Shown here: piece by piece, positions 1-8,472 of the stretch | How the letters are laid out: every line of letters starts with the position of its first letter | Numbering within the stretch: position 1 is the stretch's first letter | From: Clostridiales bacterium | GTDB lineage: Bacteria; Bacillota; Clostridia; Oscillospirales; Acutalibacteraceae | Length of the DNA stretch: 64,000 nt | Assembly (NCBI GenBank): GCA_019416455.1 | Contig: DXXG01000027.1 | Span: 248,001-312,000 of the forward strand | Direction of reading: 5' to 3' | Notes under the pieces: generated by a model | The model's input: the letters and a program-made list of their open reading frames with translations, nothing else | The model's database searches: none | What the model was told of the DNA's origin: nothing | Position numbers and translations under genes: made by a program

Positions 1-796
1 TGGTGCGTGCGCTGACAAGGTTCAGGAAGTTGCCCAGTTCAGCGCTGATGTTGGTGGCGTTGCGGAAGAACGCCTCCGGGTTGATGACGATGGTCTGCAA
101 ATAGGTTTGCAGGGGATACTTATCTACGGTGTTCATGTAGATCATGCCGTCATACCAGCTGTTCCAGTGGCCCACGAAAGAGAACAGTGTGACCGTTGCC
201 AGCGTGGGAGTGCAGACGGGAAGGATCACCCGGAAAAGAGTCTGGAAATGGCCGGCGCCGTCGATGTAAGCAGCTTCTTCCAGTTCTTTGGGCAGGCTGC
301 GCATGTAGTTCATCACCACCAGCATATTGAACACCTGGACCGCTCCGGGCAGGATCAAAGCCCAAATGGTGTCCATGAGTCCGGTGTATTTCACCACCAT
401 GTAGGTGGGGATCAAGCCGCCGGAGAAGAGGATGGTGACCACAAAGAACCAGGAGAACACGTTGCGCAGGTGGAATTCCTGCTTGCTTTTTGAAAGGGGA
501 TACGCGGTGAGGACGATCAAGGCCAGGTTGATGATGACGCCCAGGAAGGTCCTCTGCACGGAGATCCAAAGGGCGCGCAGGAACTGATCGTTGCTGAGGA
601 TGAACTCATATGCCGCCGTGTTGAAGCCCACAGGCCAGAAGGAGACGGAGTTTGCCGCCACAGCGGTTTTATCTGAAAAGGAGATCGCCAGAAGATTGAT
701 AAACGGCAGAACGCATGTCAGAGAGACCACTGTCAGGACGATGTAGTTGATTACCAGGAATGTTTTTCTCGAGGGAGAAGTTTTCGTTTTTGCCAT
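1..796 (-). CDS. Carbohydrate ABC transporter permease, LplC type (partial)
   Basis: This is the second inner-membrane permease of an oligosaccharide ABC importer. Only the first 265 codons lie in the window; the C-terminus runs off the left edge. Reading from ATG at 796, the protein begins MAKTKTSPSRKTF, has a hydrophobic first helix, and later carries the EAA coupling motif EEAAYIDGAG that docks on the ATPase. It starts 26 bases after the stop of the LplB-type permease, so the two are co-transcribed. No ATPase gene is visible, which fits this family: such importers commonly borrow a shared MsmX-type ATPase encoded elsewhere. The family call is firm; the sugar is unknown. Confidence 0.9.
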   Translation of the reverse strand, partial: MAKTKTSPSRKTFLVINYIVLTVVSLTCVLPFINLLAISFSDKTAVAANSVSFWPVGFNTAAYEFILSNDQFLRALWISVQRTFLGVIINLALIVLTAYPLSKSKQEFHLRNVFSWFFVVTILFSGGLIPTYMVVKYTGLMDTIWALILPGAVQVFNMLVVMNYMRSLPKELEEAAYIDGAGHFQTLFRVILPVCTPTLATVTLFSFVGHWNSWYDGMIYMNTVDKYPLQTYLQTIVINPEAFFRNATNISAELGNFLNLVSART

Positions 797-822
797 AGGA
801 TTGACCACCTTTCCCGCGCCCA

Positions 823-1734
823 TCAGAAGATGCGATAGCCGACGAAACGGTCTGCCAGCCAATAGGACGCCACAATAAAGACAAAGGATACGCCGGATTT
901 GAAAAGTCCGGCGGCTGTGGACAGGGCAAACTGCGCGTTGTCAATGCCGAGGCGGAAAACGAAAGTATCCAGGATATCGCCTGTGGCGTAGACCGCCGGT
1001 GTGTACATGTTGTAGATCTGGTCAAAACCGCCGTTGAGAACGTTGGCCATGCTGAGAACGGTCATCAAAACGATGGTGCTCAAAATGCCTGGCAGCGTGA
1101 TATGTATGGTCTGCTGGATGCGGCCGGCGCCGTCGATCTGGGCGGCTTCGTAAAGGTTCTGGTCGATGCCCGTCAAAGCTGCCAGATAGATCACCGATCC
1201 GAAACCAAAGCCTTTCCATATGTCGGTCACGATCATGGTGATTGGGAAAAGCTGCTGATTGCTCAAGAATCCTATTGGTTCCATGCCCATGGCCTGGATG
1301 GCGGTGTTGATCACGCCGGTTTGGGAAAGGATGTCTTTGAAGATGCCCGCGAGAATGACCCAGGAAAGGAAATGAGGCAGATAAACCAGGGTCTGGTAAG
1401 TCCGTTTGATGGAAACGCGGGAAACTTCGTTCAGGAGCAGCGCGAAGATAACAGGGACCACGATGCCGCCGATCATTTTGCACAGGGAAATAAAAATGGT
1501 GTTGAAGATCACCTGTCCAAAGTTCGGCATGCTGAACAGAGTTTTGAAGTTGTCAAAACCCACCCAGGGCGAACCGAAGAAGCCTTTTGTCGGATTGAAT
1601 TTCTGGAATGCGATCACGGTGCCTACCATGGAACCATAGCTGTAAATCGCTACCAGCACCACGGCTGGCAATAACATCAATATCAAAGGAAGTTCCCTGC
1701 GGAATCTTCCCGGAGCCTTTTTCTTTTTTTCCAT
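823..1734 (-). CDS. Carbohydrate ABC transporter permease, LplB type
   Basis: This is the first membrane permease of the same oligosaccharide importer. The product is about 303 residues with several hydrophobic segments. It carries the EAA loop EAAQIDGAG around residue 200, which contacts the ATPase. A reading frame extends upstream to a TTG at 1746, but the ATG at 1734 has GGTGG just ahead at workable spacing and gives the expected charged N-terminus MEKKKKAPGRFRREL, so I prefer it. It lies between the binding protein gene and the LplC-type gene, all on the minus strand, in the usual lplA-lplB-lplC order. Confidence 0.9.
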   Translation of the reverse strand: MEKKKKAPGRFRRELPLILMLLPAVVLVAIYSYGSMVGTVIAFQKFNPTKGFFGSPWVGFDNFKTLFSMPNFGQVIFNTIFISLCKMIGGIVVPVIFALLLNEVSRVSIKRTYQTLVYLPHFLSWVILAGIFKDILSQTGVINTAIQAMGMEPIGFLSNQQLFPITMIVTDIWKGFGFGSVIYLAALTGIDQNLYEAAQIDGAGRIQQTIHITLPGILSTIVLMTVLSMANVLNGGFDQIYNMYTPAVYATGDILDTFVFRLGIDNAQFALSTAAGLFKSGVSFVFIVASYWLADRFVGYRIF

Positions 1735-1842
1735 TCTCCCCACCAACTTTTTAAAGAAATGCCCGGGGCAGGCGAAGCATGTTCCCGCCCCGGGGTCTCG
1801 AGTCTTTAAATGAACAGATGAAAGTTTTAGATGAAAGTCCGC

Positions 1843-3549
1843 TTATTCCGCGGGATACATTTCCTCCAGAGCGTCCAGGGTTTCCTGACCGCCGGCGTTG
1901 AGCCAGTTCTGCACAAAGGTGTCGAAGTACTCAACAGGCTGGTTGCCTACGATGATGTCCACAAACGTGGTGTTGACCATATCGCCCAGCACGGAGGAGT
2001 TTTGCAGCCAAATGTCAGGCTGCCTGTCTTCCATGACGTTGGTCACGGTCCAGCCTTTTTCTTTGTAATCCAGGTCGATCTTCATGGAACCGCCCTGGCC
2101 GTCCAGATACATCTGGCCCCATGTGCCATAAGCGTTGGTGTCGTCTGCCAGAGAACCGTCCTCAAAGCCCACAACGTAGTTGTAGTATTCCAGAGCGGTG
2201 CCGGTAAGACCATCGGAGGAACCAGCTTCCAAAGCGGCGTGCACGTCCGGAGCAAACAGCTCAGTGGGAATGCCGATGTATGCGGGGCAGAGACGATACT
2301 GCTCGTTTGCCCAGTAAGTCTGGAAGTCGTTAGGATCTTCGGAGCTGATGGCTACCTGCTCGTAAAGGTTCAGGATCTTCACGATGGCTTCGGGATGCTC
2401 ACAGTTGGCGCCGATCATGAACAGGTCGCCGGTCTTTTCGGACTGAGTGCCGATCTTGGGCTCATAGCCTTCCGCGGTGGGGATGGGATAGGGTCTGGTG
2501 ATCACGCCGGAAGCCTGATAGGAATAGTTGAAGGGATGCCAGGTGCCCCAGCAGGGACCATACATCATGCCGATGGTGCCATTGGTCACGTCGTCTTCCA
2601 TGGTGGCAACGTCGTCAGCGGTGAACTCGGGATTGATGTAGCCCTTTTCGTACATGTCGTGCACGATGGAGAGAACTTCCTTCATTTCGGGCTGGATCCA
2701 CGCGAAGGTCAGTTCGCCGTCGTCCTTGCGGAAGAAGGTGCCGGTGGAATCGAATCCGGGAACGCCGTATGCGTTTGCCAGGCTGGTCAGGGTGGCGTAG
2801 TTGTTCTGAGTCACTGTGCCGGAAAGGGCAAAGCCGTAAGTATCGTCCACACCGTTGCCGTCAGGATCTTCCTCAGTGAAGATCCGTGCCAGCTCCACCA
2901 TCTCTTCCACGGTGGTGGGAGGAGTGGTGTTGGTGTTCTCCAGCCAGTCATCACGGATCCACAGGTTATAAGCCTGGTGGAAGTTGTCGTTCATGTAGGG
3001 GAAAGCGTAGAGCGTTCCGTCGATCGTGCCGCCCTCAAAAGCCTCGGGATATTTTTCCTGATAGGCTTTCACTTCGTCCGTGGCGTAAGCGTCGAACGCG
3101 GGGCCGATGGGCTGGATGAAGCCGGCTTCCTGTGCCTGCTTAAAGAAGGTTCTGTCGCTCCAGCGGATCACGTCCGGGAAATCTCCGGAAGCCAGCAGAA
3201 CGTTCATCTTCTGCTTGTATGCGTCTGTGCTGGTGTCAGCGGAGAAGGCAACTTCCAAGTTGATGTTCAGTTTCTCCTTGATGAGTCTGGACCAAACGTT
3301 GTCATCGTAGGTGTCGCCGTCAATGAACTGCTGAACAGGAGATGCCTGCACGGCCCAAGTGATGGTGATGGGTTCCTCGTAGGGGGTAAGAGGTCCGTCG
3401 TTTTCGGCAACTTCCATTTCGCTGGCAGAAGAAGTGCTGCCGGAAGAATCGCTGGATGTTTCGCTGCCGCCTGTGCATGCTGTAAGGCTGGTGAGCATTA
3501 CAAGCGCAAGGAGTGCCGCAAAAACGCGTGTGATTTTGCCCTTTTTCAT
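1843..3549 (-). CDS. Extracellular solute-binding lipoprotein, LplA type
   Basis: This is the sugar-capturing lipoprotein of the importer, anchored on the outer face of the membrane. The 568-residue product begins with a signal peptide (MKKGKITRVFAALLALVML) and lipobox LTAC, so Cys25 should be lipidated. A Ser/Thr-rich linker follows. A Ca-binding-like loop DPDGNGVDDTYGF lies about a third of the way in, typical of LplA-like binding proteins. Upstream is a TolB-like propeller gene and downstream are both permeases, so one transcript is likely. The ligand cannot be read from sequence; plant or host oligosaccharides are plausible. Confidence 0.92.
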   Translation of the reverse strand: MKKGKITRVFAALLALVMLTSLTACTGGSETSSDSSGSTSSASEMEVAENDGPLTPYEEPITITWAVQASPVQQFIDGDTYDDNVWSRLIKEKLNINLEVAFSADTSTDAYKQKMNVLLASGDFPDVIRWSDRTFFKQAQEAGFIQPIGPAFDAYATDEVKAYQEKYPEAFEGGTIDGTLYAFPYMNDNFHQAYNLWIRDDWLENTNTTPPTTVEEMVELARIFTEEDPDGNGVDDTYGFALSGTVTQNNYATLTSLANAYGVPGFDSTGTFFRKDDGELTFAWIQPEMKEVLSIVHDMYEKGYINPEFTADDVATMEDDVTNGTIGMMYGPCWGTWHPFNYSYQASGVITRPYPIPTAEGYEPKIGTQSEKTGDLFMIGANCEHPEAIVKILNLYEQVAISSEDPNDFQTYWANEQYRLCPAYIGIPTELFAPDVHAALEAGSSDGLTGTALEYYNYVVGFEDGSLADDTNAYGTWGQMYLDGQGGSMKIDLDYKEKGWTVTNVMEDRQPDIWLQNSSVLGDMVNTTFVDIIVGNQPVEYFDTFVQNWLNAGGQETLDALEEMYPAE

Positions 3550-3639
3550 AGTTTTTCCTCCACTCTGAATTTGTTGAATGTGGTATCGAACGCAGTAGTT
3601 ATACTGCTGTTGCCCTAATGAATGGAAAGACTTGTCCGG

Positions 3640-4536
3640 TTACAGTTCCTGACCCCGGATCCTGTAACTGACAAAGGCGAATTTTTTGCTGTCAGGCGAC
3701 CAGGAATTGACGTTGATGGTTCCCTGTCCGCCGAACAGCTCCACAATAGTTTTTACCGGTCCGCCTGCGGCGTCCATCAAACGAAGCTCCACATATTTGT
3801 GGGGAACGTGCTCGTCGGGCCGTACATCCTCTTTGCGGTAAGCCAGCATGACCACTTTGGTGCGGTCCGGGGAAATGTGGGGGAACCAGGTGTTCCAGTT
3901 TTCGTCAAAGGTCATTTGAGTTTGCTGGGAACCGTCCGCCTTCATGCGCCAGGCCTGCATCAGACCGCTGCGCACGGAGTTAAACCAGATGTACTCGCCT
4001 GCGCTGTCGTATTCCGGGCCGTCGTTCAGGCCGGGAGCGTCTGTGAGCCGTGTTTCCTCGCCGCCGTCCACAGGGATGGTGTAAATGTCGAATTCCCCGT
4101 TGCGCTCCGCGCAGTAGGCGAGAGTTTTTCCGTCCGGAGACCATCCGTGCAGATAGCTGGGAGCCAAAGGCGTGATCAGCCGGGGAATGCCACCTGTCAG
4201 CGGTACAGTGTAGATTCTGGACTTGCCGTCCTCTTTTGTCCCGTGGCTCACAGCGATCCGGTCACCCTCGGGGGAGAGCACGTGGTCGTTGTTGCAGTTG
4301 GTGACAAAGTCTGTGAACACCTCACGGCTTTCCTTTGTCTCAAGGTCAAACTGGAAGATCTTTCCGTCGCTGTTGTAGGTCAGGAATTTTCCGTCCGGAG
4401 ACCAGTTGGGCGCTTCGATCAAATAATCGAACTCTTTCAGAACGGTGCGCTCTCCGGTTTCCACATCGTAGACTTCCAAGATGGATTCATCGTCGTCGCG
4501 GTACCAAGGATTGGATTTGTCGATTGCTTCTGCCAT
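3640..4536 (-). CDS. TolB-like beta-propeller (PD40 repeat) protein
   Basis: The 298-residue protein is built of repeated SPDG-type blades, for example NWSPDGKFLTY, GWSPDGKTLAYC and SWSPDSKKFAF, which is the PD40/TolB propeller signature. No signal peptide is visible, so it is probably cytoplasmic, unlike periplasmic TolB. The ATG at 4536 is chosen because GAGGGAG sits eight bases upstream; a longer frame to 4572 has no such site. It is the first gene of the sugar-transport transcription unit. In this setting it may bind or process the imported oligosaccharide (inference); oligogalacturonide-lyase-like propellers share this look. Exact function unknown. Confidence 0.8.
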   Translation of the reverse strand: MAEAIDKSNPWYRDDDESILEVYDVETGERTVLKEFDYLIEAPNWSPDGKFLTYNSDGKIFQFDLETKESREVFTDFVTNCNNDHVLSPEGDRIAVSHGTKEDGKSRIYTVPLTGGIPRLITPLAPSYLHGWSPDGKTLAYCAERNGEFDIYTIPVDGGEETRLTDAPGLNDGPEYDSAGEYIWFNSVRSGLMQAWRMKADGSQQTQMTFDENWNTWFPHISPDRTKVVMLAYRKEDVRPDEHVPHKYVELRLMDAAGGPVKTIVELFGGQGTINVNSWSPDSKKFAFVSYRIRGQEL

Positions 4537-4553
4537 AATTACTCCCTCATTTA

Positions 4554-4565
4554 ATGAGCGCTCAT
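4554..4565. promoter_or_regulatory. 12-bp perfect palindrome, candidate LacI-family operator
   Basis: ATGAGCGCTCAT is a perfect palindrome with a central CG-type core, as in LacI-family operators. It lies in the 5' untranslated region of the TolB-like gene, between the predicted promoter and the start codon, where a bound repressor would block elongation. Confidence 0.45.
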
Positions 4566-4588
4566 GCAGCACTCTTTATGTCGAGAGC

Positions 4589-4617
4589 ATCATAGCATAA
4601 TAAACACGCGTTTGCAA
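4589..4617 (-). promoter_or_regulatory. SigA-type promoter of the sugar-transport operon
   Basis: On the minus strand TTGCAA (4612-4617) and TATGAT (4589-4594), the latter preceded by TG one base upstream, are separated by exactly 17 bases. This fits a vegetative promoter with an extended -10, reading into the TolB-like gene. Confidence 0.6.
4601..4613. promoter_or_regulatory. Candidate LacI-family operator inside the promoter spacer
   Basis: TAAACACGCGTTT lies between the -35 and -10 of the transport promoter. It is very close to TAAACACGTGTTA upstream of the VOC gene at 6006, suggesting one shared repressor, probably the adjacent LacI protein. Confidence 0.5.
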
Positions 4618-4718
4618 GATTATATTTGCGATTCTTACATTATGCATATTGAAAATAATATTTATATATTTAAAATGCACAAATATGGTTCAAATTTTGA
4701 AAAAACAGGCTTTTTCAG

Positions 4719-4748
4719 TTGACAAGGAGAATTCAATAATGCTAGTAT
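4719..4748 (+). promoter_or_regulatory. SigA-type promoter of the lacI-family gene
   Basis: TTGACA (4719-4724) and TAGTAT (4743-4748) are separated by 18 bases, with TG one base ahead of the -10. It drives the LacI-family gene. The 373-base divergent gap 4537-4909 otherwise holds the operators listed above and AT-rich sequence. Confidence 0.5.
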
Positions 4749-4909
4749 TTACCTTAATGAACCTGTGTTCACAAAATAGGGGGCGAAAAGGAGCCGAAAG
4801 GGCCTTGCTAAAATAATCCCCACTTTACTTTTGTGATTCTCCACTTTAAAATAAAATGTATGAACAACTTTTCCGGATATATATAAAGTTTGCAGAAGGG
4901 GTCGTCAAC

Positions 4910-5950
4910 TTGAAACGGATTAACAGCAACGATATCGCAAGGTTGGCAGGCGTTTCCCGCAGTACCGTCAGCCGTGTGATCAACGGTTACTCGAATGTTC
5001 CAGAAGAAACCCGTAATAAAGTTATGAAAGTGATCAAGGAGCATCACTATTACCCGCTGCTATCTGGCCAGCTTCTGACAGGAAAGAGCACCAAAACGCT
5101 GGGCTTGTTTTGGATGGGCCGCGCCAGTATTGCCCAGGACTCTTTGACCAGCAGCTACTTCATGCATGTTGTAGACGCGGCAGCTCAAAGGGGATATCTG
5201 GTGCTGGCCTGCATTCTTGACAATATTTCGGAAAAACGCAATATCAACTATGTGCGCAAGATCTTTATGGAAGGCCGCATCGACGCGGGGATTTTCGTGG
5301 GTGTCAGCAATACCGAACCGCTGGTGGATGAGCTGGTTGGATTGGACAAAATTGTGGGCTTGTTTGACTACTACCACGAAAACGAGGATGTTCCAAACAG
5401 AATATGCGTTAACTTTGATAGAAACTCCGGTGAGGAGACTATTGATTATCTGTACAACTTAGGGCATCGGAAAATTGCCATCATTGATGGTGACCTCAGC
5501 CGGCTCAGCTGTATTCACCGCCATGAGAGCTACATGCGGGGGATGATCAAGCACAGCCTGCCCATGCAGAATAAATGGATGACTTATGGCGGCATCGTCA
5601 CGGAAACGGGTTACCAGGCGGCCAAGCAGATGCTTTCCAACTGCATGGATGATCTGCCTACGGCTATTTGCGCCAACAATGACGGAGTGGCGTTCGGTGT
5701 GTATGCTGCCTGCGCGGAATTAGGCCTGAAGATACCGGATGACATTTCCGTGGTGGGCGCGGACGGCCACGAACAGGGACGTCATATCACGCCCAGTCTT
5801 ACCACATTTTCCTTTGATTTCAAGGAGATGTTTACTTCTCTTGTAGATCGTGTGATCGATACCATCGAGCAGAAGGAAAATGTGCCCCAGAGCGTTTTTA
5901 TCAAAAGTCAGTTTGTAGAAGGCGATTCCTGCCGCCGCATTGAGGAATGA
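4910..5950 (+). CDS. LacI-family transcriptional regulator
   Basis: The 346-residue protein has an N-terminal LacI helix-turn-helix (NSNDIARLAGVSRSTVSRVI) followed by a periplasmic-binding-protein-like effector domain ending in ICANNDGVAFGVYAAC and VVGADGHEQGRH. I choose the TTG at 4910 because AGAAGGGG precedes it at about nine bases and translation then begins at the family's usual point; an ATG 54 bases upstream would add an atypical 18-residue extension. It is divergent from the sugar transporter, so it most likely represses that operon in the absence of a sugar ligand, and perhaps the VOC-SDR pair, which has a similar operator. Confidence 0.93.
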   Translation: MKRINSNDIARLAGVSRSTVSRVINGYSNVPEETRNKVMKVIKEHHYYPLLSGQLLTGKSTKTLGLFWMGRASIAQDSLTSSYFMHVVDAAAQRGYLVLACILDNISEKRNINYVRKIFMEGRIDAGIFVGVSNTEPLVDELVGLDKIVGLFDYYHENEDVPNRICVNFDRNSGEETIDYLYNLGHRKIAIIDGDLSRLSCIHRHESYMRGMIKHSLPMQNKWMTYGGIVTETGYQAAKQMLSNCMDDLPTAICANNDGVAFGVYAACAELGLKIPDDISVVGADGHEQGRHITPSLTTFSFDFKEMFTSLVDRVIDTIEQKENVPQSVFIKSQFVEGDSCRRIEE

Positions 5951-5959
5951 AAGGCTAAA

Positions 5960-5995
5960 AATCGAGCTGTCGGAGGAAAGACAGCCCGATTTTTT
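5960..5995 (+). terminator. Rho-independent terminator after the lacI-family gene
   Basis: AATCGAGCTGTC pairs with GACAGCCCGATT across a short purine loop and is followed by a T run. It ends the LacI transcript ten bases after the stop codon. Confidence 0.75.
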
Positions 5996-6005
5996 GGGAA
6001 ATTCG

Positions 6006-6018
6006 TAAACACGTGTTA
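6006..6018. promoter_or_regulatory. Candidate LacI-family operator upstream of the VOC gene
   Basis: TAAACACGTGTTA contains the perfect palindrome AACACGTGTT and differs from the site at 4601-4613 at only two of 13 positions. A small hairpin (AGCGGTAAGCCGCT) and an AT-rich -10-like TATAAA follow before the start codon. Confidence 0.45.
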
Positions 6019-6072
6019 ATTTAGCGGTAAGCCGCTGAATATAAAATTTTTTTGGAGAAAGGAACATAGAAA

Positions 6073-6531
6073 ATGGCAAATCCAGTTTTGGCCAACAGAT
6101 TGGCACAGGTAGGTCTTATCGTACGAGACATTGAAACGACCAAGGTAAAGTTCGCGGAATTCTTTGGCGTTCCGGTGCCTCCCACATGTGATGGGGGAAA
6201 ATTTGAGGTCACCGGCACCACAGTGAATGGTCAGCCCGCGCCGGACGCCAACTGCTACATGGCGTTCTTTGATCTTGAGAACATCCAGCTGGAGCTGATC
6301 CAGCCCAACGGCGTAAAAAGCACCTGGCAGGATTTCCTGGACGAGCACGGTGAGGGGATCCATCACATCGCGTTCCCGGTGAAGAATACGGATGAAAAGA
6401 TCAAGGCGGCGGAGAAATTCGGCGGTGTCTGTGTGCAGCGCGGCAAGTACGGCGGCGGCAACGGAGAATACGCCTATTTGGATTTTACCAAGGACCTGAA
6501 ATGCATGATGGAGACTCTGGAAAGCTATTGA
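6073..6531 (+). CDS. VOC-superfamily (glyoxalase/epimerase-like) protein
   Basis: The 152-residue single-domain protein has the vicinal-oxygen-chelate repeat pattern: VGLIVRDIETTKVKFAEFFG at the start of the first half, LQLELIQP near the middle and HHIAFPVKN in the second half, supplying metal-binding His and Glu residues. It resembles methylmalonyl-CoA epimerase and lactoylglutathione-lyase-like proteins, but the substrate is not determinable. GGAGAAAGG precedes the start. It is followed 53 bases later by an SDR gene on the same strand and preceded by a LacI-like operator, so a sugar-catabolic or epimerising role in the LacI regulon is an attractive inference. Confidence 0.85.
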   Translation: MANPVLANRLAQVGLIVRDIETTKVKFAEFFGVPVPPTCDGGKFEVTGTTVNGQPAPDANCYMAFFDLENIQLELIQPNGVKSTWQDFLDEHGEGIHHIAFPVKNTDEKIKAAEKFGGVCVQRGKYGGGNGEYAYLDFTKDLKCMMETLESY

Positions 6532-6584
6532 GTTCTCCCGGTGTTTTGGCAGATCCCGTATTGCGATAAAGGGAGGTAACGCGC

Positions 6585-7271
6585 ATGAATTTTGTTGTGA
6601 TCGGCGCCACAAAGGGGCTGGGTCTCTGCTTGACCAAACAGCTGCTGGAAGCGGGCCATCGAGTGGCGGCGGGCGCCATTGTGGTATCCGGGGAATTGGA
6701 GGCTCTTTCCAAGGTTTATCCGGAAACCCTGCGCCTTTTAGAGGCGGACGTGACTGACGAAGAGCAAATGGCCGACGTGGCGAAACAGGCATCGGCGTTT
6801 CTGGGAGAAATAGACAGCTTGTGCAACGTAGCGGGAGTGTTGCTGGACAATGACCGTGTAAAGCTGCTGCACGAATGCGACGTGAGCGAGCTGCGTCGTT
6901 CTCTAGATGTAAACGCGGTAGGGCCTGTGATCGTGGCCAAGGTATTCTATCCTTACATGAAAAAGGGCGGTACGGTCTTTACGGTTACTTCTGAAGGCGT
7001 AGGCGTCCGCAGCTGCGGCACTTGGGTCCCTTGCTATGCCCTTTCTAAAACTGTGGCTACAAAGGTGAGCGGTATCCTGAACGCTTCTGTGTCGGATGTG
7101 GACTTCTATTCTGTTCATCCAGGGCGGATGAACACGGATATGGGACGCACCACTGCCCAGATCGAGCCGGAAGAATCCGCGGAAGGCTTTTGCCGGCTGA
7201 TGGCCGGTGAAACCCCTGTTTCCCGGGAGAAGTGGTATATCGATTACAAGGGCGAAGAAATGGAAGCGTAA
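6585..7271 (+). CDS. Short-chain dehydrogenase/reductase (SDR)
   Basis: The 228-residue Rossmann oxidoreductase has the cofactor motif GATKGLGLCL at residues 6-15, a NAG-like motif CNVAGVLLDN and the catalytic YxxxK as YALSKTVATK with an upstream Ser/Thr region (TVTSEG). It would oxidise or reduce an alcohol/carbonyl using NAD(P). AAGGGAGG precedes the ATG. It probably shares a transcript with the VOC gene and is closed by a strong terminator. The substrate is unknown; a sugar derivative is suggested by the LacI context. Confidence 0.88.
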   Translation: MNFVVIGATKGLGLCLTKQLLEAGHRVAAGAIVVSGELEALSKVYPETLRLLEADVTDEEQMADVAKQASAFLGEIDSLCNVAGVLLDNDRVKLLHECDVSELRRSLDVNAVGPVIVAKVFYPYMKKGGTVFTVTSEGVGVRSCGTWVPCYALSKTVATKVSGILNASVSDVDFYSVHPGRMNTDMGRTTAQIEPEESAEGFCRLMAGETPVSREKWYIDYKGEEMEA

Positions 7272-7304
7272 ACCTGGATCAACAAACATAAGAACAAATA
7301 AAAA

Positions 7305-7350
7305 AACCTCGGAGCTCCGCCAATGATGGGCGGTGTTGCCGAGGTTTTGC
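7305..7350 (+). terminator. Rho-independent terminator after the SDR gene
   Basis: AACCTCGG and CCGAGGTTTT form the outer stem around a GC-rich inner hairpin (CTCCGCC/GGGCGG), and a T-rich tract follows. The rest of the gap to 7485 shows no gene. Confidence 0.75.
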
Positions 7351-7485
7351 TTTTCGAAAAAAAGAAAGAGCGCTTTTGTAAACAGTCAGCGAGCTGGCGC
7401 GGTAAAAAGAGCACAAAAAACATACTTCAGTTGCCCGGCCAGACAAGACCCCTGAAGAGATAGGATATGGAGTTGGAAAAATGGC

Positions 7486-7863
7486 TTATTGAGCGGCTGC
7501 GTCATCAAAAGCCTGATCCAGGGCTTTCAGGATCTCGTCCTGCTGGAACGGCTTGTAGACAAACCCTTTGGCGCCGATCTTGTTAGCTTCGTCGATGGTG
7601 TCGTCATAGGCCAGAGAGGAGATCATCACCACTTTGGCGTCGGGATGGGACTGCATCAGCAAACGGGCAGCGTCCAGACCGTCCATTCCGGGCATGACGA
7701 TATCCATGGTTACCAGATCAGGGCGAACTTTGTCATACTGTTCCAAAGCGTCCTCGCCGTTCTGGCAGCAGGCGATCACTTCATAGTCGGTCCCAGCCAA
7801 CACTTCTTGCAGCTGTAACTGGGCGATCCGGGAATCGTCTACTACCATGATTTTCTTAGCCAT
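7486..7863 (-). CDS. CheY-like single-domain response regulator
   Basis: The 125-residue protein is a receiver domain with no output domain. The acidic pair is at MVVDDSR, phosphoacceptor Asp54 lies in VTMDIVMPGMDGL, the switch Ser lies in VVMISSLAYDD and Lys104 in FVYKPF. It would relay phosphate from a CheA-type kinase to a target by protein contact. It lies 93 bases downstream of a CheX-like phosphatase gene and after fapA, all on the minus strand. No flagellar or CheA genes are in the window, so the partner kinase must be elsewhere. Confidence 0.92.
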   Translation of the reverse strand: MAKKIMVVDDSRIAQLQLQEVLAGTDYEVIACCQNGEDALEQYDKVRPDLVTMDIVMPGMDGLDAARLLMQSHPDAKVVMISSLAYDDTIDEANKIGAKGFVYKPFQQDEILKALDQAFDDAAAQ

Positions 7864-7956
7864 ATTTTATCGCTCCTTTAATCGTAATGTACGTGATTAA
7901 TTATAATATATTGTGTTCTGAGGGTGGGGCAGGTCTATAAATGCCAGATGCACAGT

Positions 7957-8442
7957 TCACCCTATTTTAAGATCAGGATAAGAATCGGAAGGAACCAAGT
8001 TCGCGAAAGTCAGTTGAGCGTTTTGGTTGTCGCCGCCGGAATAATAAAGAACACGGCAGCATTCCGTAGGTTCTTCCGGTACGTAGCAGCCCAAACGAAA
8101 ACGAGGGACCTGGAACCGTGAAGAAATATTAGCAGCCTTGGACAGTCCCGCCACGATCCGTCCGCAGATCACATTGAAATATTCCGTGGCCACATCTTCG
8201 ATATCCTGCTGGGTCACAGATTCCGTGTGCATGATGTTCTGGGCAAACTTTGCCATCAGAGCGATATCGGCACACAGCAGCAGAACCGTCCGGTGCTGGC
8301 CTTCCAAAACCGTATGCACCGTGCAGATATCGTTGGAGAGAGAGCCGTTATGCACCAGAAGATCGATCCCCGCGTAGCGGCTGGTGATCTCCCTCATGCA
8401 TTGGTCCACAACATTGATCAGATTCTCATGAATAAACGCCAT
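7957..8442 (-). CDS. CheX-like chemotaxis phosphatase
   Basis: The 161-residue protein resembles CheC/CheX/FliY-type phosphatases that dephosphorylate CheY-P. The family active-site helix is visible as DVATEYFNVICGRIVAGL, with the conserved Glu and Asn spaced three apart. I start at ATG 8442; a TTG three bases earlier is also in frame. It begins 30 bases after the fapA stop and precedes the cheY-like gene, so the two proteins probably act together. The family call rests on the helix motif and the CheY neighbour. Confidence 0.75.
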   Translation of the reverse strand: MAFIHENLINVVDQCMREITSRYAGIDLLVHNGSLSNDICTVHTVLEGQHRTVLLLCADIALMAKFAQNIMHTESVTQQDIEDVATEYFNVICGRIVAGLSKAANISSRFQVPRFRLGCYVPEEPTECCRVLYYSGGDNQNAQLTFANLVPSDSYPDLKIG

Positions 8443-8472
8443 CAAAGTATAAACCGCCTCTCGTGTGGTGAT

